From positions 1 through 64,000 of the forward strand of contig PHBJ01000001.1 of the NCBI GenBank assembly GCA_002840555.1: a stretch of 64,000 bases of DNA. Reading direction: 5' to 3'. Of this stretch, positions 17,783 to 25,686 are shown piece after piece (positions within the stretch are counted from its first letter, which is position 1; each line of letters starts with the position of its first letter). The DNA comes from Deltaproteobacteria bacterium HGW-Deltaproteobacteria-13. Its GTDB lineage: Bacteria; Desulfobacterota; Syntrophia; Syntrophales; Smithellaceae. The position numbers and the translations under genes were made by a program. The notes under the pieces are model-generated. The model was not told the origin of the DNA, did not search any database, and saw nothing but the letters and a program-made list of their open reading frames with translations.

Positions 17783-19863
17783 CTTTTGAAAAATCCGCTC
17801 AGAAAAAAAGCGAGAAGATCGCGGTTGTCGGCTCCGGTCCCGCAGGCCTCTCCTGCGCTTATCAGTTGGCAAAGTTGGGCTATGTCGTAACCGTCTTTGA
17901 AGCCGCTCCTAAACCCGGCGGAATGCTGCGCTACGCCATCCCCGCGTACCGCCTGCCGGAAACCGTTGTCGATGCGGAAATCGGCCGGATTGTCAATCTG
18001 GGTGTGACCATGAAACTCGGTACCGTTGTCGGGAAGGATATTTCATTTGATGAACTGAAAAAACAATTCAAAGCCGTTTATGTGGCCATCGGCGCACAGG
18101 GCAGTACTGTCATGGGTGTTGAAGGAGAAGACGGCAAGGTGCTCTCCGGCCTGGCCTTTTTAAAATCAGTCAAAGAAAAGAATCCCATTAAAATAGGCAA
18201 GAAAGTTGTGGTCATCGGCGGAGGCAACACCGCCATTGATGCCGCCCGGACAGCCCGCAGAATAGGCTCCGATGTGACGATTCTATACAGAAGGACAGCA
18301 GCTGAAATGCCCGCGCATGTTGAAGAAGTAAAGGCCGCCAAAGAAGAGGGCGTCAAGATTCAGTTTCTGTGCGCTCCGGTAAAAATAGGAGGAAGCAGCA
18401 ACGCAGTAACCGTTACCTGTACGAAGATGGAGCTGGGCAGTCCCGATGCTTCCGGAAGACCCAAACCCATGCCAATCAAGAACAGCGAATTCGATGTCCA
18501 ATGCGAAACCCTCATCGCCGCCATCGGCCAGGATCTTAATCTGACCGGTCTGGAAAACATTCCCAAGGCGGCCAATTGGATCAACGCGAATATTCTGGGA
18601 CAGACAGCGGAAAATGGCGTTTTTGCCGGCGGCGACGCCGTCACGGGTCCCGGACTTGTTGCCGAGGCCATAGGCGCGGGCAGCAAGGCGGCATTGGGTA
18701 TTGACGCTTTCATCCGAGGAGTAAAGATTGAACTTCCGAAGAAGATGGAAATATCCTACAAGGGTATTCCGCTGATGGGCGCTCCTCACTTCAGAGATAC
18801 GGAAGATTTTAAACGGACTGACGGCGCCAAGCTGGATACCGCCAAACGTCTGTCCAGTCCCGATGCCGAAGAAGCTCTGCCTTTCGGCCAGGACAAAGCC
18901 GTCGGCGAGAGCAGGCGCTGTCTGGGATGCGGTTCGTATAAGGCTGAGTTCGCTGGTTTCGCCGAGTATTTTGGTCCCATTTGCATAGCCTGTCATGATT
19001 GCGAAACTATCTGTCCGAATGGCGCGGTGACTATGCCGAACTTCTACCGCGTTGATGAAGGAAGATGGGCCACCGGCTTTGACATTCCGGCAGATTCGCG
19101 AGATGGTATGCCCAATCCGCTCCGGCTGGAAAAACCTTTACCCCTCAACGAAATAATAAACGACATCACCGATGTCGAAAGAGTTATCTATACCAGAAGA
19201 AGCGTTCGCGTATTCAAACCGGATCCGGTGCCGAGAGAATTGATTGAGCGTGTGCTGGAGGCCGGCCGTTTTGCGCCGACAGCCGGGAACGGCATAGCAT
19301 ATAAGACAACAGTGATCACCGACAGGAAAGTCATGGACGAACTTCATAAATCCACGGTATTCTTGCTGTCCAATACGTCGCAGATCTACATGAGCAAGAA
19401 CCCCTTGCGAAACATATTAAAGAGAATACTGGTGCTCATCAAGCCTAACTCATTTGACCAGCGTCCCATGGCGGCCATATCCGGCATTACCAGAGGAAGA
19501 TTCGGCAGCAGGCATTCCCAATTCGGTGAAAAGGAAGTCGATGTCTTCTTCGGCGCCCCGGTAGCGCTTATGCTGATACCCCATCAGCTGGCTATCTCGG
19601 ATAAAGAACTCGGCCTGGGAATCGTTGCCCACAGCATGGTGCTGGCAGCGCATTCACTGGGATTGGGGACCTGCTATGTGGGATTTGTCACCCAGACCAT
19701 GAACCAGGCTCCCTGGATGAAGCTCAAATTTGCTCTAAACAAGCGACTGGGTCTGGAATGGCCTTATAATAAACCGGGGATATTCATCCTGATGGGTTAT
19801 CCTGCAGTGAAGGTTGATGGCGCCGTGCCCAGAGAATTTCCGCAGGTTAACTGGGTAGAGTAA
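17752..19863 (+). CDS. FAD/NAD(P)-binding GltD-like and nitroreductase fusion, main part, copy 1
   Basis: Reads in the -1 frame relative to the upstream ferredoxin part. The coordinates start at a GTG without a ribosome site; the conserved frame is open back to about 17518. Domains: FAD motif VVGSGPAGLSCAYQLAKLGY (about residue 25), NAD(P) motif VVIGGGNTAIDAARTARR (about 150), a Fe-S cluster segment CLGCGSYKA...CIACHDCETICPNG (about 385-425), then an FMN nitroreductase domain from YTRRSVRVFKPDPVPRELIERVLEAGRFAPTAGN to the end. Probable role: moving electrons between NAD(P)H, Fe-S centres and an FMN-bound substrate for operon A, for example reducing or re-oxidising an acyl intermediate. That role is inference. 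Confidence 0.75.
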   Translation: MGDFGLEKGLTFEKSAQKKSEKIAVVGSGPAGLSCAYQLAKLGYVVTVFEAAPKPGGMLRYAIPAYRLPETVVDAEIGRIVNLGVTMKLGTVVGKDISFDELKKQFKAVYVAIGAQGSTVMGVEGEDGKVLSGLAFLKSVKEKNPIKIGKKVVVIGGGNTAIDAARTARRIGSDVTILYRRTAAEMPAHVEEVKAAKEEGVKIQFLCAPVKIGGSSNAVTVTCTKMELGSPDASGRPKPMPIKNSEFDVQCETLIAAIGQDLNLTGLENIPKAANWINANILGQTAENGVFAGGDAVTGPGLVAEAIGAGSKAALGIDAFIRGVKIELPKKMEISYKGIPLMGAPHFRDTEDFKRTDGAKLDTAKRLSSPDAEEALPFGQDKAVGESRRCLGCGSYKAEFAGFAEYFGPICIACHDCETICPNGAVTMPNFYRVDEGRWATGFDIPADSRDGMPNPLRLEKPLPLNEIINDITDVERVIYTRRSVRVFKPDPVPRELIERVLEAGRFAPTAGNGIAYKTTVITDRKVMDELHKSTVFLLSNTSQIYMSKNPLRNILKRILVLIKPNSFDQRPMAAISGITRGRFGSRHSQFGEKEVDVFFGAPVALMLIPHQLAISDKELGLGIVAHSMVLAAHSLGLGTCYVGFVTQTMNQAPWMKLKFALNKRLGLEWPYNKPGIFILMGYPAVKVDGAVPREFPQVNWVE

Positions 19864-19932
19864 ATACCGCTGCTGCGAAACCTTTCCCAGTCTTTTGGGG
19901 TTTGTGCCAGTGATGATCAAAGGAGCAAAGAC

Positions 19933-20826
19933 ATGAAAAAAATAAAGTCTGATTTTTTTGTCAAAGGAATCCGCTGCGACGGCGATTTGTATCTTCCCGA
20001 AGGCGTGAACAAGCCGCCCGTCATTATTATGGCGCACGGTTTGTCGGCCGTGAAGGCCTTCCGGCTGCCGGCTTTTGCCGAGCGGTTTGTGGAAAAAGGC
20101 ATGGCCGCTTTTCTTTTTGACTATCGCACCTTCGGTCAAAGCGACGGAGAACCGAGACACGTGGTAAATCCTTTCCACCATATTCAGGACTGGCTGGCAG
20201 CAATAGCCCACGTCCGTCATTTGCCTGATATCGACACAACCCGGATCGCCTTGTGGGGAACCTCTTTTTCCGGCGGGCACGTCATTATCGCTGCGGCAAA
20301 AGATCCCGGAATAACTGCGGTGGTATCCCAGGTACCCTTTGTCAGCGGCTTTTCGTCCATCCGATTGAAAAGTGTTCCCGATATCATTCTCGCAACGTAT
20401 TACGGGATCGTGGACTGTGCGCAGTCGGCATTTTTTCTGCCGCCGCATTATTCTCCCGCGATTGCGCGTCCGGGGGCTTTTGCGGCCATGAACACGGAAG
20501 AAAGCTATGACGGGTTCCGTTCCATCATTCCCGGGGGGGCGGATTGGGAAAACAAGATGACCTCCCGGGCTTTCATCCTGCTGGCTTTTTACAGCCCGAT
20601 GAGTTACGCCAAAAAAGTCAAAGTACCCATTCTTCTCATCGGCGGGAAAAACGACTCCCTGGTTCCTTTTTCCGCAGTTCAAAAGACGGCAAGTCGATTG
20701 CCGAATTGCGAGTTCGTCGCTCTAGAGAGCAATCACTTCGAGCCGTATACCGGCGCGCGGTTCGAGCAATCCATTAAAATACAGATCGATTTTCTTGAGC
20801 GAAAATTGTTGGGGAAGAAAGTTTAA
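19933..20826 (+). CDS. Alpha/beta hydrolase
   Basis: A 297-residue serine hydrolase fold. The oxyanion region IIMAHGLSA, nucleophile elbow GTSFSGGH (Ser near residue 112), acid in GGKNDSLVPF and His in ESNHFEPYTG complete a catalytic triad. The type resembles the dienelactone-hydrolase/DUF1100-like peptidase-S9 relatives. AGGAG lies 8 nt before the ATG, 69 nt after the flavoprotein gene, so it may share the operon A transcript. Could act as a thioesterase or esterase on pathway intermediates; no signal peptide, so cytoplasmic. Confidence 0.82.
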   Translation: MKKIKSDFFVKGIRCDGDLYLPEGVNKPPVIIMAHGLSAVKAFRLPAFAERFVEKGMAAFLFDYRTFGQSDGEPRHVVNPFHHIQDWLAAIAHVRHLPDIDTTRIALWGTSFSGGHVIIAAAKDPGITAVVSQVPFVSGFSSIRLKSVPDIILATYYGIVDCAQSAFFLPPHYSPAIARPGAFAAMNTEESYDGFRSIIPGGADWENKMTSRAFILLAFYSPMSYAKKVKVPILLIGGKNDSLVPFSAVQKTASRLPNCEFVALESNHFEPYTGARFEQSIKIQIDFLERKLLGKKV

Positions 20827-20830
20827 CTTG

Positions 20831-20990
20831 CAATTCCCCGTAGCTTGCCACGGAGAATTGCTTAGATGCCTCCCCCTTGAGGGGGGAGGTTAGGTGGGGG
20901 TGACGAGCTTGCAATCCGGTACTTCACCCTCCCCTGACCCCTCCCATCGAGGGAGGGTGAATTTAGAGATACCCCGCAGCTTGCTGCGGG
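20831..20990. repeat. Composite palindromic (REP-like) intergenic repeat
   Basis: Four inverted repeats are stacked in 160 nt: 20831-20860 (CAATTC...GAATTG), 20869-20889 (CCTCCCCC/GGGGGAGG), 20924-20960 (10-bp stem TCACCCTCCC/GGGAGGGTGA) and 20973-20990 (CCCGCAG-CTTG-CTGCGGG). The first and last share a GCTTGC loop-type core, and the middle two face each other. This is the look of a REP/BIME-like dispersed element. Only one copy is in this window. Confidence 0.6.
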
Positions 20991-21039
20991 AGTTTCATTC
21001 ATAAATAGAAGAAAAAATTTCTTAAAAGAGCAGGAGTGA

Positions 21040-21879
21040 ATGATGAAAAACGCGGTCATAACCGGAGCGGCATCGGGATTCGGAAGGGCGTTGGCATTGG
21101 CTCTGGCGAAGCGCGGCGGATGGAAAATACTGATCGCCGATATCAATCGCGCAGGTATGGAAGAGACCCTGGCTATGGTGCGCAAGGCCGGTGGAGACGG
21201 CGAAATTTTTGAGTGTAATGTGACCAAACCGGAAGATGTTCAGCGTATGGCGGATTACGCTTTCACCAACTGGAAAGGAGTGGACCTGCTGATTAACAAT
21301 GCCGGTGTGGTGTCCTGCGGGTTTGTCGGCGATATCCCTCTGGCGGACTGGAAATGGTGCGCGGATATAAATCTGTGGGGCATGCTTTACGGATGTCACA
21401 GCTTTATTCCACCCATGAAGGCTCAGGGGAGCGGTCATATCATCAATATTGCTTCCAGTATGGGATTTACTTCCTTTATGGAGTTGGGACCTTATAATAT
21501 GACGAAAGCCGCCATTATCTCTCTCTCCGAAACAATGTGTTCGGAACTGGCTGCCAGCAATATCGGTGTAACCGTTTCCTGCCCGATGTTTTTTAACACC
21601 AATCTTTTGAACGATATGCACTACCGGGATAAATTCCAGACCCAGTTTGCCCGTTCGGCCTTTGAGCACGGACGGATGACTGCCGAACAGGTAGCGGAAA
21701 AAACCATCAGGGATTATGAAAAAAACAAACTATATTCTATTCCTCAAATGACGGGGAAATTATACTGGATATTAAAACGTTTCTCTCCGCGCCTGTACCA
21801 CGTGACACTCGCTTACGCGATGCGCAAGGGCTACGGCGAAAAACTCGGACTGTTTCTGGCGCGGATAGGAATGATGTAG
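21040..21879 (+). CDS. Short-chain dehydrogenase/reductase (end of operon A)
   Basis: A 279-residue SDR with TGAASGFGRALALALAKR, an acidic DIN after strand 2, NNAG and the catalytic YNMTK. The C-terminal extension of about 60 residues (YSIPQMTGKLYWILKRFSPRLYHVTLAYAM) is shared with the SDR at 30297 and may form a lipid-substrate lid or membrane contact. AGGAG is followed by two ATGs (21040 and 21043); the second has the better spacing. It lies after the palindromic repeat, so it may be transcribed separately from operon A. Substrate unknown. Confidence 0.85.
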   Translation: MMKNAVITGAASGFGRALALALAKRGGWKILIADINRAGMEETLAMVRKAGGDGEIFECNVTKPEDVQRMADYAFTNWKGVDLLINNAGVVSCGFVGDIPLADWKWCADINLWGMLYGCHSFIPPMKAQGSGHIINIASSMGFTSFMELGPYNMTKAAIISLSETMCSELAASNIGVTVSCPMFFNTNLLNDMHYRDKFQTQFARSAFEHGRMTAEQVAEKTIRDYEKNKLYSIPQMTGKLYWILKRFSPRLYHVTLAYAMRKGYGEKLGLFLARIGMM

Positions 21880-21987
21880 CTGTCTGTAAAACAATGATCA
21901 TCATAACGCTTCATGAGTATTTCGTTGACATAAAAAGTTTCTTCCTATACTTTGCCTTCAGGTATTCCCGTTTTACAAGAGAGGCTG

Positions 21988-22377
21988 ATGACAGAAAGTT
22001 CCGAAGAAACGAAACCGTATGCCATAAAATTTGAGCACCGAGCCGGCTATCTTTATGTGTACGCACATGCGGAGAAAGACAGCTTCGATATATCGTTGGG
22101 CTTATGGAAGGACGTAGCATCCTACTGTAGAGCGAATGGTTTCTCGAAGGTGCTTGTCGAAGAGGATTTCGGTACGGATAACGATATGACGGATGCCTAC
22201 GAAATCATGGCTGAGGCACGTAACGTAGGATTTGGGGGCATCAGGATAGCTTTTGTCGATCGTCACCCCGATCAAATGGATTCTAATCTTTTTTCAGAAA
22301 CTGTCGTCAGGAACCGCGGTATTTCAGCTAAGGTTTTTGCGACCGTCAAAGAAGCCGAAGAGTGGCTCCTTTTATAA
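21988..22377 (+). CDS. STAS/SpoIIAA-like small protein
   Basis: A 129-residue acidic protein. The alternation of strands and helices (KFEHRAGYLYVYAHAEKDSFDISLGLWKDVASYCRANGFSKVLVEEDF, then FGGIRIAFVDRH and a C-terminal VKEAEEWLL helix) is typical of SpoIIAA-like/STAS-type domains seen as stand-alone proteins in proteobacteria. The start at ATG 21988 follows GAGAGG; a TTG at 21952 is possible but lacks support. Function unknown. It converges with the following gene, with 28 nt between stops. Confidence 0.6.
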   Translation: MTESSEETKPYAIKFEHRAGYLYVYAHAEKDSFDISLGLWKDVASYCRANGFSKVLVEEDFGTDNDMTDAYEIMAEARNVGFGGIRIAFVDRHPDQMDSNLFSETVVRNRGISAKVFATVKEAEEWLLL

Positions 22378-22405
22378 AGCATATCTTATTCCAAGTCACG
22401 CAGCA

Positions 22406-23275
22406 TCATTCATTTTTCCATGCGGGCAGAATGGCCGCCTTTTCACCTATCGATAATATCTTTAATGCAAAGCTGGCGCGATGCCTGTCCGCTGCCGTGA
22501 GGAATTCCTTGAAATGCGCCGTAGGCAGGATTTTCATCTTTTTTTCAAGCGGTATAAAGAAATTATCAAAATGGATGGGAATAAGAAGTTTGGTGCCAAG
22601 CGCAAGAGGTACATTTTTCAGATAGGCTTCCGTATCGCCGCGGCCTGCGATGCCCAGCAAAACGATGTCAGCTGTTACGCCGTCATACATTCCGGGCATG
22701 TATCCGGCGCTTCCATGGTGCACGATTGTGCCGGCCGGATGGGATATCAAAATGGAAAAAGTTTTTCCCAGTTTATAATCCCTGGCGGGACGCGGCGGGG
22801 CGAGAGGTTTATCAATGATGCCGGGATAAGGCACTCTGCCTAAAAAAGCGGGTCCATGTCGGCTTTCAATAAATTTAAGTTTGAATTCGCCCAAAGTTAT
22901 TGTCTGGCCGCAAGTTACAGCCTTGAGACGTTCCTCAGCCATAGACGCTCCCCTGCCGACGTTAAGCGTGCTTTCTGAACCGATGAGTAAGGCATCTGTC
23001 TCCAGCGCGAAATAAGAAGCGTCAAGGCAGTGGTCAAAGTGCGAGTGGCTTACAACGATGGCCTGAGTTTTGTTTGCTCCAAGACGCTTCGTCCACATCT
23101 TCACAGCTTCTTTATTCGGTTGCAGATTCAGACCAAGGAATATTTTGAAAATTCCAAAGCGGCTCACATAGGGATCAATCAGAATGCCGGTGTCGCCGTC
23201 CGATATAAAAACTCCGGCGGTGCCCATCCATGTCAGGTTAATGGTTTTATCCTGTTGACCCAAATTCTGCTCCAT
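22406..23275 (-). CDS. MBL-fold metallohydrolase (UlaG-like)
   Basis: Metallo-beta-lactamase superfamily hydrolase of 289 residues. The dinuclear-metal motif VSHSHFDHCLD is near residue 75, and later histidines occur in SRHGP, VHHGSAGY and IPIHFDNF. The opening INLTWMGTAGVFISDGDTGILIDPYVSR fits the UlaG/ComA-like branch. No strong ribosome site precedes the ATG at 23275. It is 32 nt downstream of the FadR-type regulator on the same strand and may be co-transcribed with it. Substrate unknown (lactone, phosphodiester or lipid). Confidence 0.82.
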   Translation of the reverse strand: MEQNLGQQDKTINLTWMGTAGVFISDGDTGILIDPYVSRFGIFKIFLGLNLQPNKEAVKMWTKRLGANKTQAIVVSHSHFDHCLDASYFALETDALLIGSESTLNVGRGASMAEERLKAVTCGQTITLGEFKLKFIESRHGPAFLGRVPYPGIIDKPLAPPRPARDYKLGKTFSILISHPAGTIVHHGSAGYMPGMYDGVTADIVLLGIAGRGDTEAYLKNVPLALGTKLLIPIHFDNFFIPLEKKMKILPTAHFKEFLTAADRHRASFALKILSIGEKAAILPAWKNE

Positions 23276-23307
23276 TTATTCAGATATCAGAATAGATTTT
23301 ACAAAGA

Positions 23308-24087
23308 TTATTCCTTCTCCGATTGCACGGGAAGGGAAGGGTTACCCTCGGGATAATATTTCTGGATCAACTTGCTGCGTGTGATTTGACGCTGCTCCAT
23401 GAGGATCTTACGATATTGTTGAGCATAGTAATCAAGGTTTTCGTCCGTCTTCGTAAGAAACTCCATCAGGATGGCTTTCTTGGCCATGATAAACTGCTCG
23501 ATTTGTTCGAGCGGAATACTGTTCATAAATATTCTCAGAATATTGATGCGCAGCGGTTTCGTTGAATTAAGGATTAGAATCATCACCATGTTGTTGACGA
23601 CTTCCGCGATACGGTCCTGCTCATAGATCCAAAGTTCGATCAGCTTTTCTCTGTCATCCTTATGTTCGAGTTCTTTGTCCATCGCATCGGATAATTCCTT
23701 CAGGTCACGCGAGGATGCCCTTTGCGCGGCGAGTCTAATCATTTCCGGAAACTGTATAATCCACCATTCCCAGAATTCATCCAGCATAAACATATCCGCG
23801 TCTAATTCATCTTTAGGCGAATTTGAATTGGAAAAGAGTACCCTTAAAAAATCAATGCCGGCATGTTTGACAAAATCTTTGACATAAATTCCGTCTCCCC
23901 GCCGTATTTCCAGTAACTGCATTGCTTCCAATTGTTTTAAGGCTACACGCAAAGATGTGCGGTCTATGCTCAAAGTATCGGAAAGTTCCCGTTCAGACTG
24001 AAGTTTTTCACCGGGCTTCAAATTGCGAAAAAAAATGTCACGCATGAGAGCTGTGGAAACTCTCTGGTGGGCTTGTTTGTTAACCAT
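23308..24087 (-). CDS. FadR-type GntR family regulator
   Basis: Regulator of 259 residues. The N-terminal winged helix is typical of GntR (residues 8-78: ALMRDIFFRNLKPGEKLQSERELSDTLSIDRTSLRVALKQLEAMQLLEIRRGDGIYV). A helical ligand-binding domain follows, as in the FadR branch. It is divergent from operon B, where a perfect TGGTNNNACCA-type palindrome overlaps the promoter. By analogy, an acyl-CoA ligand would release it. The distance between GGAGG and the ATG is long, so the exact start is not certain. Confidence 0.87.
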   Translation of the reverse strand: MVNKQAHQRVSTALMRDIFFRNLKPGEKLQSERELSDTLSIDRTSLRVALKQLEAMQLLEIRRGDGIYVKDFVKHAGIDFLRVLFSNSNSPKDELDADMFMLDEFWEWWIIQFPEMIRLAAQRASSRDLKELSDAMDKELEHKDDREKLIELWIYEQDRIAEVVNNMVMILILNSTKPLRINILRIFMNSIPLEQIEQFIMAKKAILMEFLTKTDENLDYYAQQYRKILMEQRQITRSKLIQKYYPEGNPSLPVQSEKE

Positions 24088-24149
24088 TTATCTTAATTCA
24101 TCCTCCAAGTAATTAATTACACTAAACAAGTGATATATGCATTTTTTTC

Positions 24150-24178
24150 TTGACAAAAGCAAGGCAAATGTATATTAA
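24150..24178 (+). promoter_or_regulatory. Sigma-70 promoter of acyl-CoA operon B
   Basis: TTGACA (24150-24155) with TATTAA at 24173-24178 (17-nt spacer) or TATATT at 24171-24176 (15 nt). The leader to the first ATG at 24238 is about 50 nt. Confidence 0.65.
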
Positions 24179-24193
24179 TTGGTTAAACCAATT
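24177..24193. promoter_or_regulatory. FadR-type operator
   Basis: AATTGGTTAAACCAATT is a perfect 17-nt palindrome around a central A. It contains TGGTTAAACCA, which fits the TNGTNNNACNA consensus of FadR-subfamily regulators. It overlaps the -10/+1 region of operon B, next to the divergent regulator gene. Confidence 0.75.
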
Positions 24194-24237
24194 GTAACAA
24201 TAAGTGAAACCAATAAGAAAATGTGAGGTACAATGCT

Positions 24238-25641
24238 ATGAGAGATGTCTATGTTATCGGTGCTCATACTATTAAATTCGGGAAGTATCTGGACAAGAGC
24301 ATTAAAGACCTCGCCGCAAACACCGTCATTCCCTGTCTGAAAGAAGCTAATCTTGATAAAAAAGATATACAAGCCCTCTGGTTTGGCAATTCCGCCTGGG
24401 GATACTACAGCAGTCAGGATTGTATCAGGGCACAGTGTGCCTTAAGGCCTCTGGGGATGGAAGCGATTCCCATGACGAATGTGGAGAACGCCTGTGCCGG
24501 AGGTTCTACCGCTTTTCATCATGCCTGGATGGGTGTGGCCAGCGGCCTTTATGATGTAACGATGGCTTTGGGCGCTGAGAAAATCAATCATCCCAATAAA
24601 ATGAAAATCTTTGCCGGTTTTCTGAGTGGTTTGGATGTCGAAAACATCAATAAAAATATGGAAAATATGAACATCTTCAGCATGACGGAGCAAGACAAGA
24701 AAAACATGCGGGAGAGTGTGGCGAAATATTCAGCTTTGGCTAAGAAAGAAAAAAGCAAAAAGAAGAAGAAACAGTCTTTCAAGGAAAAATTTAACGAATA
24801 TTACGATATGTTCACCGTATATCTCCATCTTAAAGATACCCTGGGGAATGAAACAGTGAGCAAACTACGCAAACTCATGGGCGGAGACCATTCTCCCTTC
24901 ATGGATGTGTATGCGTTTGCCGCGCGTCAGCACATGAATAAATACGGCACCACCTTCGAGCAACTCGGCATCATCGCCTCCAAAAATCATTTCCATTCTT
25001 CTCTCAACCCCAACGCGCAGTATAATTTCCTCGTCTCTCCGGAACAGGTGCTGGCTGACCGCATGGTCAGCTGGCCCTTCACCCGGGCGATGTGCGCGCC
25101 CATCGGTGACGGCGCCGCGTCGGCAATACTTTGCGATGGAGAAACGGTGAAGAAACTCGGCCTTTCTTCGCAGGCCGTCAAGATTAGAGCATCGGTTCTC
25201 GGCTCCGGCCGCGAGCGTTCTTTTGACGACATCGACATCGGTGAACGTCTCAGTAAGATAGCGTATCAGAAAGCGGGACTGGGTCCTCAGGATATGCATT
25301 TTGCCGAAGTACATGACGCGACCGCCTACGGCGAACTTCATCAATCGGAAGCGCTGGGCTTTTGCAAAGAAGGAGAAGGCGGACGCTTTGCGGAAAGCGG
25401 CGCGACAAAACTCGGCGGCAAGGTTCCGATCAACATCAGCGGCGGTTTGGAGTCGCGCGGTCATCCTATCGGCGCCTCCGGACTCGCGCAGATTCACGAA
25501 CTGGTCACCCAGCTTCGCGGCAACGCGGGCCCGCGGCAGGTCAAGGGCGCGAAACTTGCCATCGCCGAAAACGGCGGCGGAGCGCTGGGGCAGGAAGAGG
25601 CCGCCATGTGCATCCACATCCTGGAGGCCCCTTCAAAATAA
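24238..25641 (+). CDS. SCP2-type thiolase (operon B)
   Basis: Paralogue of the operon A thiolase, 467 residues. Nucleophile Cys in VENACAGGSTAF, histidine motif HDATAYGELHQSE, loop GGLESRGHPIGASGLAQ, and ending AENGGGALG. The insert between the two halves is much longer than in operon A (about 90 residues) and includes a Lys-rich run (KKEKSKKKKKQSFKEKF). The ATG at 24238 begins MRDVYVIG, like the operon A paralogue. A GTG 15 nt upstream overlaps the only ribosome site and is less likely. First gene of operon B; cleaves a 3-oxoacyl-CoA of unknown chain. Confidence 0.87.
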   Translation: MRDVYVIGAHTIKFGKYLDKSIKDLAANTVIPCLKEANLDKKDIQALWFGNSAWGYYSSQDCIRAQCALRPLGMEAIPMTNVENACAGGSTAFHHAWMGVASGLYDVTMALGAEKINHPNKMKIFAGFLSGLDVENINKNMENMNIFSMTEQDKKNMRESVAKYSALAKKEKSKKKKKQSFKEKFNEYYDMFTVYLHLKDTLGNETVSKLRKLMGGDHSPFMDVYAFAARQHMNKYGTTFEQLGIIASKNHFHSSLNPNAQYNFLVSPEQVLADRMVSWPFTRAMCAPIGDGAASAILCDGETVKKLGLSSQAVKIRASVLGSGRERSFDDIDIGERLSKIAYQKAGLGPQDMHFAEVHDATAYGELHQSEALGFCKEGEGGRFAESGATKLGGKVPINISGGLESRGHPIGASGLAQIHELVTQLRGNAGPRQVKGAKLAIAENGGGALGQEEAAMCIHILEAPSK

Positions 25642-25686
25642 TTATTTTCAACCATCAGGGAGGACAGAGCCATCGGAAGAAGTAAT

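Noticed and set aside
20862-21227. Minus-strand open frame across the palindromic repeat and the SDR start
   Set aside because: Composed of repeat sequence and antisense SDR; Pro/Ser-rich translation without a start signal.
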